NCBI RefSeq assembly: GCF_030012565.1 | Contig: NZ_CP124621.1 | Coordinates: forward strand, 248,001 to 312,000 | Source of the DNA: Mesomycoplasma ovipneumoniae | Lineage (GTDB): Bacteria > Bacillota_I > Bacilli_A > Mycoplasmatales > Metamycoplasmataceae | Reading direction: 5' to 3' | DNA: 64,000 nucleotides | Shown here: in pieces, positions 10,254-20,461 of the stretch | Layout: every line of letters begins with the position of its first letter | Position numbering within the stretch: position 1 is the first letter of the stretch | Made by a program: the position numbers and the translations under genes | Notes under the pieces: generated by a model | The model's input: only the letters and a program-made list of their open reading frames with translations | The model's database searches: none | What the model was told of the DNA's origin: nothing

Positions 10254-11837
10254 TTATAATTTGCTTTTTTTAACAGTTTTTTTTATTTTTTTTGTTAAAT
10301 AGGTTCAAAATACCGGAAAAACAGGGACAATTATAAATAAAATAAGAACAATAACTTTTGTAACTCTAGTTTTTAGAATTAAGTTAAAATTTTCAATCTC
10401 AGGTTGATAAATCAAAATTGTAAAAAGATCGACAATTGGTACAACAACTGCGAATAATAAAATTAATGAAATGCAAATTACGGAAATATAACCAAAAAAC
10501 AGGAAGTATTTTTGTTTTTCGACAGCAATTTTTTTTGTTTTTCGATTTTTAATACATCCATAAATAGCAGCAGCAATCAGTAAAAAACTAATCAAAGCCG
10601 ATCAATTTCCAGTAATATCAGCAAATGAATATAAATTATTTAATTTTTGGCCATAAGTTCCATATTCTTGATCATCAAAGCCAAAAACACCAATTAGTGT
10701 AAAAATAATTAGCGCCAAAACTGAAAAAATAATTAAAAAATAAGTTGAAACAACAGGTTTATTTAAATTTACATATTTTTTTCACCTTTTGAGCAAAAAA
10801 AACTCGTTTTTGTAAATTAATTCTTCAAGTGCGCGTGGGCCTCACAATGTAAAAACATTAATAATTCCAAGAAGACTAATTCCAATTAGTAAAAAAGTTG
10901 TCCCTAAAATTAATTTAATTGTAAGTGGATGCCATTTTAATTCATTTTTTGCAATATTAATAAATGACGAAATTGAACCATCGCCAACAATTGAAGTTGC
11001 AATTGCAATAAAAAGATATATTATTGTGGTGATTCCAATTCCTAAAAGAATAGCAATTGGCGTTTTTTTAGGTTCTTTCATTTCTGATTGCAAACCAGCG
11101 GCGGTAAAAAATCCTTCATATGAAAAAAATATTCCAGCCATTGAAATTAAAACACCAACGCCAGGCAAACTTGAGGAAATTGAAACTCCTTCAGTTTTTA
11201 TTTTTTCAACACTTGCAAATTCAGGTTGTGAAAGAAGTTTGTTTGAACCGCCTTGAAAATATAAAATAAATCCAACAATAACTGTCACAAAAATAGGGAT
11301 AAATTTTGCAATTAAAATAATTTTATTGTGAAATTCAGCAACTTTTGTGTTTAGACTAATTATAAAAAAGTAAATAACAATAGCAATTGAAACAACCAAA
11401 ACAATAACTCAGTCAAATTTTATATTTCAATCACTAGATGATTCAAGGCCAAAAGCTGCAATTGCATCTTGCAAAATTTGCATAAAATAAACAGGCAAAA
11501 CAAAATAAGTAAAGGGTAAATATAAATAAATTATGAAATTTTTTGAAATTTGAAAAAAACTCTCAGAATTAAAGAGTTTATTTCAAATAATGACAGATAA
11601 ATTTGATTTTTTTGTCGCAGATGAAATTTCAATTAATGCAATTGCCATGGCAACAATTGCAAAACAAGCAAAAACTCAACTTCCAATTGCAAGTCCAAGA
11701 TTATAACCTGAATTTTCGATAACGGCCTTGGATTTAAAAAAGATTCCTGCACCTATACTTGCGCCAAGGACGATTAAAAGAGCGCCGAAAAAGGTGATTT
11801 TCTGAGACTTGTTCTTTCCAAGCGTTCCTGTTGCCAT
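10254..11837 (-). CDS. APC-family amino-acid permease
   Basis: This is a 527-residue integral membrane transporter with about 12 hydrophobic helices. The first helix carries GASIGAGIFFKS, the APC superfamily signature that binds the amino-acid backbone. Another family segment is SYEGFFTAAGLQSEMKEPKK in the middle. The C-terminus ends in a lysine-rich cytoplasmic tail. Several UGA-Trp codons break it under the standard code. The substrate is not predictable from sequence. It lies in a minus-strand series between a lipoprotein gene and apt. Confidence 0.88.
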
Positions 11838-11908
11838 ATTTTTCCCTTCTTGAAGTTGGATGATATTATATCATATTTTTCAAAAAGTTCTATAAATTTA
11901 AAGCTTTT

Positions 11909-13129
11909 TTACTCTTTAATCAACGGTAAAAAATATTTTTTCACTAAATTTGTCTTGTCTTCTCCCATAATTGAAAAAGGTGAATCTATCCCAAATTCAT
12001 CATATTTATCTTTTAAATTTTCTGTAAAAAATTGGAAAAATTTGGCATAAGCTAACTGGTTATTTATATAAATTTTGGGTTCATTTAGAAAAACATAGTC
12101 AGAATTCATCGAATAGTGAATTTTAGGGTCAAAAAACTCTTTCAAAAATTGATTAATTTCGTTGGCAAGTGATTTTAAAGTTAAAAAATTATTTTCTTTA
12201 ACAGTTTTTAGTTTTTCCTTAAGTGCTTGAATTTCTTGGTCAATTTTTTGCTCTAAGGTGGAAAAATCACTTTTTGCAGGTTTAGTTTTTTCTTCTTTTT
12301 CAAATTTAGTTTTTAATTTTTCTTTTTGTTCAAAAAGTTCTTTAATTTGCTGACTTATTTTATTTTCTTCCTTTTTTGAGTCATTTGATTTTACAGAAAA
12401 ATCAATGATTGAAATAATAATATTTCTTGTAAGTTCTTGACTTAAATTAAGAAAATGCAAGTAAAATCTAGCAATATTTATGTGCAAAATTAATTTGATT
12501 ACCGGGTTTCATTGCCTTTTTTGTGCAATTAGTTTTTCTTCGATAAAAAGGTATTTTTCCTTATTTTTTAAAAATTCATCTAAACTTTTTGATTTATATA
12601 TGTTTATTTGTTCTTCATAAAATTTTTGATCATCTAAATTATTAATATTTAAGTCTGTTATATTAATAGTTCCAAAATTTTCATCAAAATATTGGCCATC
12701 ATCATTTGCGCCAAGATTTAAACTTAGGTCAATATTTTTAATTTTTTCTTTTAAACTAAGAAAAAGAACCTTTTTTTGGCCAAAATCAATGTTACTATAA
12801 TATGTATTAAAAAATTGAACTAGAATTTCTTCAAGCCCAAAATAATCTTTTTCATCAATTTGCCCAATTTTTAGCTGTTCAATTTTGCTTTGACTTAAAA
12901 TTCCGCTAAATTTTGTGCTTGGTTTTTCTTGATTTTTTGGCAATCCTTTCATAATTGTTTCAAAAACAAACGGTTTTACTTTGTCTGTGCTACTTTTTAT
13001 TTTTCCCTTGTTTTGTGAATGGATCGAGTTTATATTAATTTTAAAGCAACTTGTAAATAAAAAAACAGGCAAAATCCAGGTTAATTTGAAAAAAAATAAA
13101 ATTTTAATATTTTTTCTGAGTTTATGCAT
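11909..13129 (-). CDS. Putative lipoprotein of unknown function
   Basis: The 406-residue frame begins with a positively charged and hydrophobic signal peptide ending in the lipobox FTSC at residue ~29, so the mature protein should be lipid-anchored at the outer face of the membrane. The rest is hydrophilic, with a lysine/glutamate-rich coiled-coil stretch at about residues 235-300 and no recognised domain. One UGA-Trp at 12506-12508 joins two segments that look like separate genes under the standard code. It may be a species-group surface antigen. It lies 71 bp upstream of the permease gene. Confidence 0.75.
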
Positions 13130-13332
13130 TATAATTTATATTCGTTGTTTTTATCTATTTTTTTTAAAACAGTGAAAAAAGCGATTTTTTTACTTTTTTT
13201 GGGAAAAAATCTAAATATAACTAATTTTAATTTGGTTGTTGGTTAAGCAAATTAAAAAAATATTAAAAAAAAACTTTTTTTCTTTTTTTTGTGATATAAT
13301 GTTATATGCTTTTAACTGAACAAACCATTAGT
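13130..13332. other. Divergent intergenic region, promoter of the tRNA-Leu/Lys pair
   Basis: The plus strand carries an extended -10, GTGATATAAT, at about 13291-13300 preceded by a long T-rich tract, 30-40 nt before tRNA-Leu. The other direction feeds the lipoprotein gene. No gene is visible. Confidence 0.6.
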
Positions 13333-13418
13333 GCTCGAGTGGTGGAATGGTAGACACAAGGGACTTAAAATCCCTTGGGAGTAATCCCGTGCTGGTTCGA
13401 GTCCAGTTTCGAGCACCA
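13333..13418 (+). tRNA. tRNA-Leu (TAA)
   Basis: Class II cloverleaf with a long variable arm. The anticodon stem AGGGA/TCCCT encloses CTTAAAA, giving TAA. The acceptor GCTCGAG pairs with TTCGAGC with one G-U pair, and CCA is encoded. Confidence 0.95.
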
Positions 13419-13421
13419 AAA

Positions 13422-13497
13422 GCGCCCTTAGCTCAGCAGGTAGAGCAAATGACTTTTAATCATTGGGTCAGAGGTTCAAATCCTCTAGGGCGTACCA
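13422..13497 (+). tRNA. tRNA-Lys (TTT)
   Basis: The anticodon loop CTTTTAA between AATGA and TCATT gives TTT. The acceptor is GCGCCCT/AGGGCGT and CCA is encoded. It follows tRNA-Leu by three bases, so the pair is cotranscribed. Confidence 0.95.
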
Positions 13498-13552
13498 TTT
13501 CAAATTTATTTGTCCATCGTTTTTTATAATTTTTAATCAAAAAAGGCTTAAA

Positions 13553-14521
13553 ATGTCAAAAAAAATAGCAATTTTAACTTCTGGTGGTGACTCACCAGGA
13601 ATGAATTCTGCTATAAGTGCTCTTGTTAAATCTGCACTTAATTCAGGATTTGAACCATATTTAATTTTAGAAGGCTACCTTGGAATTTTAAATAAAAATA
13701 TTATATTAGCCTCTGAATTTCCGTATAACGGTATCTCTAGTTTTGGTGGCACAGCAATTGGTTCTACCCGTTTTCCGGAATTTAAAGACGAAGAAATTCA
13801 AAAAAAAGCTGCTAAAATCTTAACAGATATGGGTATTTCTTCTTTAATTGTTATTGGTGGAGATGGAACTTACAAAGGTGGTTATAAACTTCATTTGCAA
13901 GGAATTAAAGTAATCGCTCTACCAGGAACAATTGATAATGATATTCAATTTACTGATTATACAATTGGATTTGATTCAGCTTTAAATACAATTGTAGAAA
14001 GTGTTGACAAATTAAGAGATACTGCTAATTCCCATCGACGTTGTTTTGTTGTCGAAGTAATGGGATGCCATTGTCCAGATTTAGCTTTGTATTCAACAAT
14101 TGCAACCGGAAGTGAACTTGTTATTACTAACACAAATCGTCTAAGCGCAGAAGAAGCATCAAAAATTGTTCTTGAGCAATTTAAAAAAGGTAAACCGAGC
14201 GTTATTATCACAGTTTTAGAGTATGTTTTACCAAATTTAAAAGAATTTGCTGCTCAAATTGAAAAATTAACTAATATAACAACAAGAGCTTTTGAAGTTG
14301 GACATATTCAAAGAGGGGGAAGACCTTCGGCATTTGACCGAATATTAGCAACTAAGATGGCAATGAAAGCAATTGAGTTAATTGATGAAGGTAAATCAGG
14401 GCTTGCAATTGGTTATTTAGACGGAAAAATTCAAGCTCACGATATAACCGAAGTAGTTTCGACCTCAGTTGAAAGAACAAACGAATTAGCTCAAAAAATT
14501 AACAAAATTAATCAAAATTAA
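13553..14521 (+). CDS. pfkA: 6-phosphofructokinase
   Basis: It phosphorylates fructose-6-phosphate with ATP, the committed step of glycolysis. From the ATG at 13553 (AAAAGG just upstream) the protein has 322 residues, the standard bacterial length. Motifs: ILTSGGDSPGMNSAI at the N-terminus, GGDGTYKGG (~100), the catalytic PGTIDNDI (~123) and GHIQRGGRPSAFDR (~244). A longer in-frame extension upstream runs through the tRNA-Lys gene and is not real. A small basic-protein gene follows after 17 bp. Confidence 0.96.
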   Translation: MSKKIAILTSGGDSPGMNSAISALVKSALNSGFEPYLILEGYLGILNKNIILASEFPYNGISSFGGTAIGSTRFPEFKDEEIQKKAAKILTDMGISSLIVIGGDGTYKGGYKLHLQGIKVIALPGTIDNDIQFTDYTIGFDSALNTIVESVDKLRDTANSHRRCFVVEVMGCHCPDLALYSTIATGSELVITNTNRLSAEEASKIVLEQFKKGKPSVIITVLEYVLPNLKEFAAQIEKLTNITTRAFEVGHIQRGGRPSAFDRILATKMAMKAIELIDEGKSGLAIGYLDGKIQAHDITEVVSTSVERTNELAQKINKINQN

Positions 14522-14538
14522 TTTAGAAAAGGTATAAA

Positions 14539-14661
14539 ATGCGTAAAATTAGAAAACTTCAAATGCAAAAAAGGCGAGAAGCACGAAGACTTAAAACTTC
14601 TAAAGCCGCTAAAAAATTAAATGCAAAATTACAACTTTTAGTGGAAAAAAGTTTGGAATAA
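14539..14661 (+). CDS. Small basic protein of unknown function (40 aa)
   Basis: The frame starts MRKIRKLQMQKRREA and has AGAAAAGG six to eight bases before ATG. It is strongly basic and likely helical (12 Lys and 7 Arg in 40 residues), which suggests nucleic-acid or ribosome binding. It lies 17 bp after pfkA and before the shared terminator, so it is probably cotranscribed. I do not recognise the family. Confidence 0.55.
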   Translation: MRKIRKLQMQKRREARRLKTSKAAKKLNAKLQLLVEKSLE

Positions 14662-14676
14662 TTTAAAAACAGTTAA

Positions 14677-14707
14677 ATAAAAAAAGGTGAAAATCACCTT
14701 TTTTTAT
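14677..14707 (+). terminator. Terminator after pfkA
   Basis: AAAAAAAGGTGA and TCACCTTTTTTT pair around AAA, followed by T residues. It may act in both directions and serve the convergent hydrolase gene as well. Confidence 0.85.
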
Positions 14708-14739
14708 TTAAGAATTTGAACTGAAAAACCAAAAATTAA

Positions 14740-15537
14740 CTATTTTTTTAGAAAATCAATAAAAATTCTGTTGAAATATTCAGGATTTTCTGTATAAATC
14801 AAGTGACCAGTTTTTGGTATGATTTCGGTTTGGACGTGTGGAATTAGACTTTCAAAATATGACTTAGTTTCTTGTTGTAGAACAATTCCATCTTTTTCAC
14901 CTAAAACAAGAAGTGTTGGACATTTTATTGATTTAATACCGTCCTCAATTTGATCCATCATATTATTTTTTAGTAAATTTTTACTGAGAGTTACAATATA
15001 GTAATTATTAAAATATTCGTAATTAAAGGTGGCTTTTGCTCATTCTAAATATTTAGGATCTTTATATTTTTCTTTATCATACTCATAAATTGGCAAAAAT
15101 TCTAGCATTTCTTCAGGTGTTTTTGGGAAGAATTTTTCGTAAAATAAATCTTTTAATGGCAAATTAGCTTTATTCATTGGGCCAATGAAAACCATTTTTG
15201 AAATTAATTCGGGAATTCTTTTATAAACTAAAGCTCCATATCCGCCTCCCATTGAGTGACCAACTAAAACAACGTTTTTAATATTTAATTTTTTAATAAA
15301 TTCAACTGTCAAATCTGCATAATAATCAACATAAAGTTGATTGTCTTTTGCGGGTGTTAAATTATTTCCTGGAAGAGTGTAGGCATAAAAATTTACCCCA
15401 ATTTCTTTGCTAATTGACTCAATTACGCCACCAAAAATTTTATGGCTTGAGTTAAAACCGTGGCAAAAAACAATATTAATTTTATTGTGCGGACTTTGAT
15501 TAATAATAAAAGGGTAAGGTCAAATTGAATTAGACAT
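14740..15537 (-). CDS. Alpha/beta-fold hydrolase
   Basis: This 265-residue protein of the alpha/beta hydrolase fold has the nucleophile elbow GHSMGGGYG at about residue 95, an oxyanion-type CHGFNSSH near residue 31 and a terminal catalytic His in PKTGHLIYTENP at about 243. An Asp in GEKDGIV (~215) completes the triad. No signal peptide is seen, so it is cytoplasmic. The substrate is unknown; mycoplasma relatives are often called esterase or lipase. GGAGAT lies before the ATG. Confidence 0.85.
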
Positions 15538-15665
15538 TTTCTGATCTCCTTTATGATTTTCTGTGTATTAAAATATGTATTTAAAATAATTTTTTGTATA
15601 TTTAAAAATAATTATAAAATAAAAAACTTTTTTTGATTTTTTTATTTCAAAAAAAATAAAAAGTG

Positions 15666-15673
15666 ATATAATG
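15666..15673 (+). promoter_or_regulatory. SRP RNA promoter -10
   Basis: TGATATAAT, an extended -10, lies just upstream of the RNA. The same GTGATATAAT core precedes the tRNA-Leu/Lys, tuf and lon transcripts. Confidence 0.65.
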
Positions 15674-15677
15674 TTAG

Positions 15678-15758
15678 TGCCACTAAAATAATAACCTTGT
15701 AACCTGGTCAGGATAGAAATATAGCAGCCATATCGAGAAGTATTGTGTTTAGTGGTCT
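15678..15758 (+). ncRNA. ffs: Signal recognition particle RNA (4.5S-like)
   Basis: The conserved apical domain is recognisable: AACCTGGTCAGG, then a small asymmetric loop and AGCAGCC. The ends GCCACTAAA and TTTAGTGGT pair over nine bases to close a single long hairpin of about 80 nt, the usual small mycoplasma form. Confidence 0.92.
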
Positions 15759-15794
15759 TTTTAATCTTTGAAAAGGTAAAAAAACAAAAACACT

Positions 15795-16898
15795 ATGTCT
15801 TCTCGACAATCTAATAAATCAAGCAATGCGCATTGTTCTTGTTCTAATCAGAATAACCATAATTTAGCTAAATGCTTAAAAAATCAACTTGTTTTACGTG
15901 CAGAACGTGAAATTTTTAATCATAATCAAAGCAAAATAAACCTGAAAAATTTCTGGAAAAAGCGTACCCTTTCAATCACAATGATGGCTATTTCAGCATT
16001 ATTTTTTACATTAGGGGTTATTTTTTTCTTAGGAGTTGCAAAAACTGTCCCAACAGGTGTCGCGGCAATTCCAGCACTTACTATAATAATAATTAATTCT
16101 CAATATGAGGTAAGTATTGGCTGAAGTTTTGCAATAATTTACTTTGTTATTAATATTCCTTTAATAATTTTTATTTTAGTTAAAGTCTCGAACAAAAGTT
16201 TTAGCTATCTTACTTTCATTTGACTTTTTTTTCAAATCGTCTGAAACCAGGTTTTTTCTCTTGATACCCCAATAAGGACATTTTTAATTAACAATATTTT
16301 AATTCAAGGCCAACAAGGTTCTTGGACTATTTTCTATTATACAATTATTGGCGCCATTTTGTCTGGTTGATCTATCGGAATGGCTTGAAAATTCGGTGGT
16401 TCTTCTGGTGGAACTGATTATATAACTTATTATATCGCGCTAAAATATCGCAAGCCTATTGGCAAAGTGATGTTTAGTATTTCGATATTTTTTGGACTTT
16501 TTTCAATTATTATCCTTTATTTTCTTGAACCTTCACAAGTTGATGGTCAACTTTTGGGTCGAAAATTAGCAGCTGTTTTTATTTATTTAATTGTAAGTTC
16601 GTCAATTGTTAGCCGAATTTATCCAAAATACGGAAAAATTCTTTTACAAATTTACACTAATCACCCAGAAAAAATTGTTGAACATCTTAAATCAATAAAA
16701 TATTGGCACTCATATAATATTTGAGAAGGTGTTTCTGGATACACCGGCCAAAAACAATGAAGAGTTGAGACAATTATTTACATAATTGAAAAAAACGCAA
16801 TTTTAGAAGAAATTGCAAAAGCAAACGTTAATTTTTGGTATTCAGCAACTAAAATCTTACAAACAACAGACCGTTTTGATGCAACAAAAATTAATTAA
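15795..16898 (+). CDS. YitT-family membrane protein
   Basis: The 367-residue protein has a soluble, His/Asn/Cys-rich N-terminal extension of about 60 residues, then five or six transmembrane helices and a C-terminal soluble domain with GVSGYTGQKQW, as in the YitT/DUF161 plus DUF2179 families. The segment GGSSGGTDYI between helices is the YitT hallmark. Four or more UGA-Trp codons lie inside. Transport or export roles have been suggested for relatives, but the function is not settled. The gene starts about 37 bp after the SRP RNA. Confidence 0.8.
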
Positions 16899-16960
16899 AT
16901 TTTCACTTTTTAATTAATTTTTGTTTTTTTAGTTGAGTATTTTTACTACTGTTTTAAATT

Positions 16961-17018
16961 CAGCAAAGATTTTTTGATAGTCATAATTAAGACTGTTAAA
17001 AAATCTTTGCTGTTTTTT
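16961..17018 (+). terminator. Terminator of the yitT-like gene
   Basis: CAGCAAAGATTTTTT and AAAAAATCTTTGCTG form a 15-bp stem followed by TTTTTT. MITE copy 3 begins 29 bp later. Confidence 0.9.
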
Positions 17019-17029
17019 AGTCTTAAATT

Positions 17030-17046
17030 AAAAAATGAAATTTTTT
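17030..17046 (+). repeat. Possible target-site direct repeat, left of MITE copy 3
   Basis: AAAAAATGAAATTTTTT abuts the left end of copy 3 and recurs with one extra base at 17703-17720, abutting its right end. Confidence 0.5.
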
Positions 17047-17702
17047 CTGAGTTTGACAGTTTGATAGCAAAAATTGACTTTTTAGTAAATGCAAATATGC
17101 AAAAATACCGGTAAATCTGTGTTTTTTGACGCTAAAACCTTAATTTTTATAGTTTTGAAATTAACCTTTTGCAAAAAAAAAAAAAAAAATGTTTGGTCTA
17201 AAATAAAATTGTGTTATAATTACATTCACTAAGAATGAATTAATAAATTTTGATATTGAATTAGGGAGGAATTAGTTATGTTTTTTGTCTAATGTGCACT
17301 GATAGTGCGAATTATCCATTATGTTTTTAAATATAATGGAATGCCTTAAATTTAACCGTTTAAAAATCTTCAAATTTATGGCTTTTAATTATTGTTCTTT
17401 CAAAACTTCACATATTTTTTTAGGCTCAATGTAAGTAAAAAGGAGTTTTCTTTTTGCATTGAGTTTAAATAGCAGTTGTATTTTTTATGATTTTTGTTAT
17501 TTTAAAATAAATTGATTTTTGCCTATGTTTTAAACTAAAAAAGGTAATTAAAAATTTTATAATTTCGCTTTTCAAGTTAAAATTTTAGCTTTTTTAGTTT
17601 GCTTTATTTGATTGATAAGTAGATTTTTCCTTCATGGGTGCTAAAAAAGTCCCAAAAAAAGGATACTTTTTTAAGATTATCTCATCAAACAGGCAAACAC
17701 AG
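17047..17702 (+). mobile_element. MITE-like repeat, copy 3 (656 bp)
   Basis: The ends CTGAGTTTGACAGTTTGATAG and CATCAAACAGGCAAACACAG are inverted and somewhat decayed. Inside are an A17 tract, TTGGTC (17193-17198), a 16-bp spacer, TATAAT (17215-17220), Shine-Dalgarno AGGGAGGAA, a micro-ORF at 17278-17292 (MFFV) and a right-end hairpin. It has the long internal module with AAACTAAAAAAG paired to CTTTTTTAGTTT. It lies between the yitT-like terminator and the MFS gene, co-oriented with both. Confidence 0.82.
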
Positions 17703-17720
17703 AAAAAACTGAAATTTTTT
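17703..17720 (+). repeat. Possible target-site direct repeat, right of MITE copy 3
   Basis: AAAAAACTGAAATTTTTT matches the left flank with a one-base insertion. Low complexity makes chance a partial explanation. Confidence 0.5.
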
Positions 17721-17771
17721 TAAATTTTTAAACAAAATGTTCCAGTTTGATATTTTTTTAAATTTTTAATA

Positions 17772-17800
17772 TATAATTTTAAGCAGAGTTATTAACTCTG
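17772..17800 (+). promoter_or_regulatory. MFS transporter promoter with operator-like palindrome
   Basis: A TATAAT at 17772-17777 is followed six bases later by the palindrome CAGAGTTATTAACTCTG (17784-17800), eight bases each side of one centre base. It sits at the expected transcription start, 34 nt before ATG. It could be a repressor site or a 5' hairpin of the mRNA. Confidence 0.45.
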
Positions 17801-17833
17801 TATCACATTTTTAAAATTTAGGAACTAAATTAT

Positions 17834-19279
17834 ATGAATGATAATTTTATTTTAAAATTTGCTTCAAAAAACATAAAAGAAAAAAAATTAACTTTCAGTA
17901 CCGGCCTAATTCTGTGAGCGTTAATTGTTTTTGCTTATATGATTTTTGTCATAAATTGAGGATTTGCATCAGCTGGACTCAACGGAAAAGCTGGTGTAAG
18001 TGGATATTTAGGACATTTTTTTCCAGATGCTAGTGCTGCGCCTGGAACTGTAGTTAATCAAGCAGTTAACTGAGGAATTACAATCGGTCGTGGAATTGGA
18101 TCGATTCTAGTAGGTTGATTTATTGTAAAAATTTCACATAAATATACTGTTGTATTGTCGCTTATTTTGATGCTTTTTGGAATAGCAGCGCCTTATTCAC
18201 CAACTTATGCAGGGTTTATAATTTTAAGAACTATTTTTGCAATTGGTGGAACAATGCAAATTGTTTTAATTCAACCAGTTGTTTCAAATTATTTAAATCC
18301 ACGTCAAAAAGCGGTAATTTCACAGTTTTCACCGTTTTTTTACCCAATTGGAACAATAATTACACTTATTCCTTTTATATTGAATGATGTAATTCAAGAT
18401 TCTGTTCGTTCACATTGACAAACAATTTTCCTAGTAATTGGACTTTTAACACTTATTCCTTTAATTGGTTACATAATTTTAGGAGCAAAATTTGACCTGT
18501 ATCCTTCTGCTTTAGCAAATCAAGCTAAACAAGAAAAACTAACTCTATCAAGCTTCTTTAAACAAAAAGATACTTGATATTGAACAATTGTTTATGGATC
18601 ATGACTTATTGCGGTTGTTTTCCCCTTTACATTTTCTAAGCCAATTTTTGCTCGTCTAATTGGTGATAGTGCCAATACTTTTAGCCAAAAAATCTCAGTT
18701 TTCCTAATTGTTTTCTTATCAGGAATGTTTGTCGGTCCATTTACAGTTGGACTGTTTTCAAAATACAAACTTCAAAGACGTAAATATATAACAACAGTTA
18801 TTTCCCTTGGTGTTCTTTTTTATGTTCTTGCTACCGTTGTTTTTGTTACAAAAGTAGGAAAAGACCCTCTCAGTGCACAAACTTACAAAGATGGTTGAAC
18901 CTGATTATTTTTAATTTTTGGTCTTTTTATGGGAATTTGTCTCTGAGGTATTCAAGGAGTAATTCTTAATTTACCTCACGAATATCCAGGCTCAAATCCT
19001 AAAAGAGTCGGATTCCAATTTGGTCTTATTTGAGGACTAGGGTATACTGCCTTTACATTAGCAACAATAATAACTTCATTAATTAATACGCCTCCAGGGG
19101 TAGATCTAAAAACAGCAGTTAGTGCCGAAAATGTTGATGGATATGCCTTAGGCGCTTATATTGTAATTATTGGATTTTCAGTTGCTTCTGCAATTGGGCT
19201 TGCCTTTATAAAAGAACCTCATCCAAACTATAAGAAACTCTTAAAAATCCGTAAACTCTCAGATATTGAACGTATTTAA
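17834..19279 (+). CDS. Major facilitator superfamily transporter
   Basis: This 481-residue, 12-helix transporter has many UGA-Trp codons. The loop between helices 2 and 3 and conserved segments such as GRGIGSILVGW and LRTIFAIGGT suggest an MFS fold. Related mycoplasma proteins are usually named hexose-phosphate or sugar transporters, but substrate residues cannot be assigned here. It has its own promoter with a palindrome at the start site and a terminator behind it, so it is monocistronic. No clear Shine-Dalgarno precedes ATG. Confidence 0.78.
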
Positions 19280-19315
19280 TACTGAAAAAAATTTCATTTT
19301 TTTAAATTAATTTGT

Positions 19316-19352
19316 AAAAAACAAGCAAAAGTATATTTTTGCTTGTTTTTTA
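19316..19352 (+). terminator. Terminator of the MFS gene
   Basis: ACAAGCAAAA and TTTTGCTTGT form a 10-bp stem followed by a T run. Confidence 0.88.
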
Positions 19353-19437
19353 TTCAAAAATGTATTAAAATTTTAAACGTAACATAGATATTTAATATTT
19401 TTGTTATAACCATTATTAAAAAACTAGGAGATACAAT

Positions 19438-20385
19438 ATGAAGCCAATCAAAATCGCTCTAATCGGCGCAGGAAATGTTGGAAATTCATTTCTTTATGCA
19501 GCAATGAATCAAGGTCTTGCATCTGAATACGGAATTATCGATATAAACCCTGATTTTGCAGAAGGAAATGCATTTGATTTTGAGGATGCCTCCGCTTCAC
19601 TTTTGCGTCCTTTTTCAGTTCGCCGTTATGAGTATAGCGACCTAAAAGATGCAGATTTTATTTTAATTACAGCAGGAAGACCTCAAAAACCAGGTGAAAC
19701 TCGTCTTGAATTAGTTGCAGATAATATTCGAATTATCCGTGATATTGCTTTTAAAGTTAAAGAAAGTGGCTTTAGCGGAATTACTGTTATTGCCTCAAAC
19801 CCTGTTGATGTTATTACTCGCGCTTACCGTGATGCTTCAGGATTTTCTGACCAAAAAGTTATTGGATCAGGAACAATTCTTGATACTGCAAGACTTCAGT
19901 TTGAAATTGCCAAAAGATTAAAAATTGCCCCAAATTCAGTTCAGGCTTACGTAATGGGTGAGCATGGTGATTCATCTTTTGTTGCATATTCAAATATTAA
20001 AATTGCAGGTGAATGCTTCTGTCATTTTTCAGAACTAACCGGAATTAACGGCTCAAATTACGAAAAAGAGCTTGAATATCCAGTTTCACGTCGTGCTTAT
20101 GAAATAATTAACAGAAAAAGAGCAACATTTTACGGAATTGGTGCTGCATTAGCGCGAATTGTAAGCAACATTATCAACGACACAAAGAATATTCTAATTG
20201 TCGGTGCGAATTTACGTGGTCAGTACGGCTTTGATGGCGTAAATATTGGAGTTCCAGCGGTCCTTGGTGCAAATGGTATTGAAAAAATCATTGAAATTAC
20301 ACTCAATGATAAAGAAAAAGAAAAATTCGCAAAATCAGTCGAAATTGTCGATACCATTTACAAAGACGCTATGAAAAATCTTTAG
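19438..20385 (+). CDS. ldh: L-lactate dehydrogenase
   Basis: It reduces pyruvate to lactate and regenerates NAD+ for glycolysis. The 315-residue protein has the Rossmann motif GAGNVGNSFLYA at residue ~9, the mobile-loop region RPQKPGETRLE (~80), substrate-binding ASNPVDVITRAY and the catalytic His in GEHGDSSFVAY (~178). It resembles the M. hyopneumoniae P36 antigen in length and sequence but differs at many positions, which argues for a related species. AGGAGA lies before the ATG, and a TATAAC box lies about 35 nt upstream. Confidence 0.97.
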   Translation: MKPIKIALIGAGNVGNSFLYAAMNQGLASEYGIIDINPDFAEGNAFDFEDASASLLRPFSVRRYEYSDLKDADFILITAGRPQKPGETRLELVADNIRIIRDIAFKVKESGFSGITVIASNPVDVITRAYRDASGFSDQKVIGSGTILDTARLQFEIAKRLKIAPNSVQAYVMGEHGDSSFVAYSNIKIAGECFCHFSELTGINGSNYEKELEYPVSRRAYEIINRKRATFYGIGAALARIVSNIINDTKNILIVGANLRGQYGFDGVNIGVPAVLGANGIEKIIEITLNDKEKEKFAKSVEIVDTIYKDAMKNL

Positions 20386-20405
20386 TTTTCAAAGTCACAC
20401 ACTTA

Positions 20406-20451
20406 AAATTTAAAGAAAAGCACTCCAAATCGGAGTGCTTTTCTTTAAATT
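20406..20451 (+). terminator. Terminator of ldh, left copy of a 46-bp direct repeat
   Basis: A stem of AATTTAAAGAAAAGCACTCC with GGAGTGCTTTTCTTTAAATT closes with an AAATC-type loop. The whole 46-bp block is repeated at 21098-21143 with one base change, flanking MITE copy 4. Confidence 0.85.
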
Positions 20452-20461
20452 CTTTAAAATA

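Noticed and set aside
11909..13129. Two separate lipoprotein-region genes
   Set aside because: Both lie in the same frame and are joined by one UGA-Trp, giving a single protein with one signal peptide.
13463..13552. Upstream extension of pfkA
   Set aside because: The extended frame runs through tRNA-Lys. The ATG at 13553 has a ribosome site and matches the family start.
20416..20446. CIRCE-like heat-shock operator because of CACTCC...GGAGTG
   Set aside because: It is the stem of a terminator directly after ldh with no heat-shock gene behind it, and the CIRCE consensus is absent.
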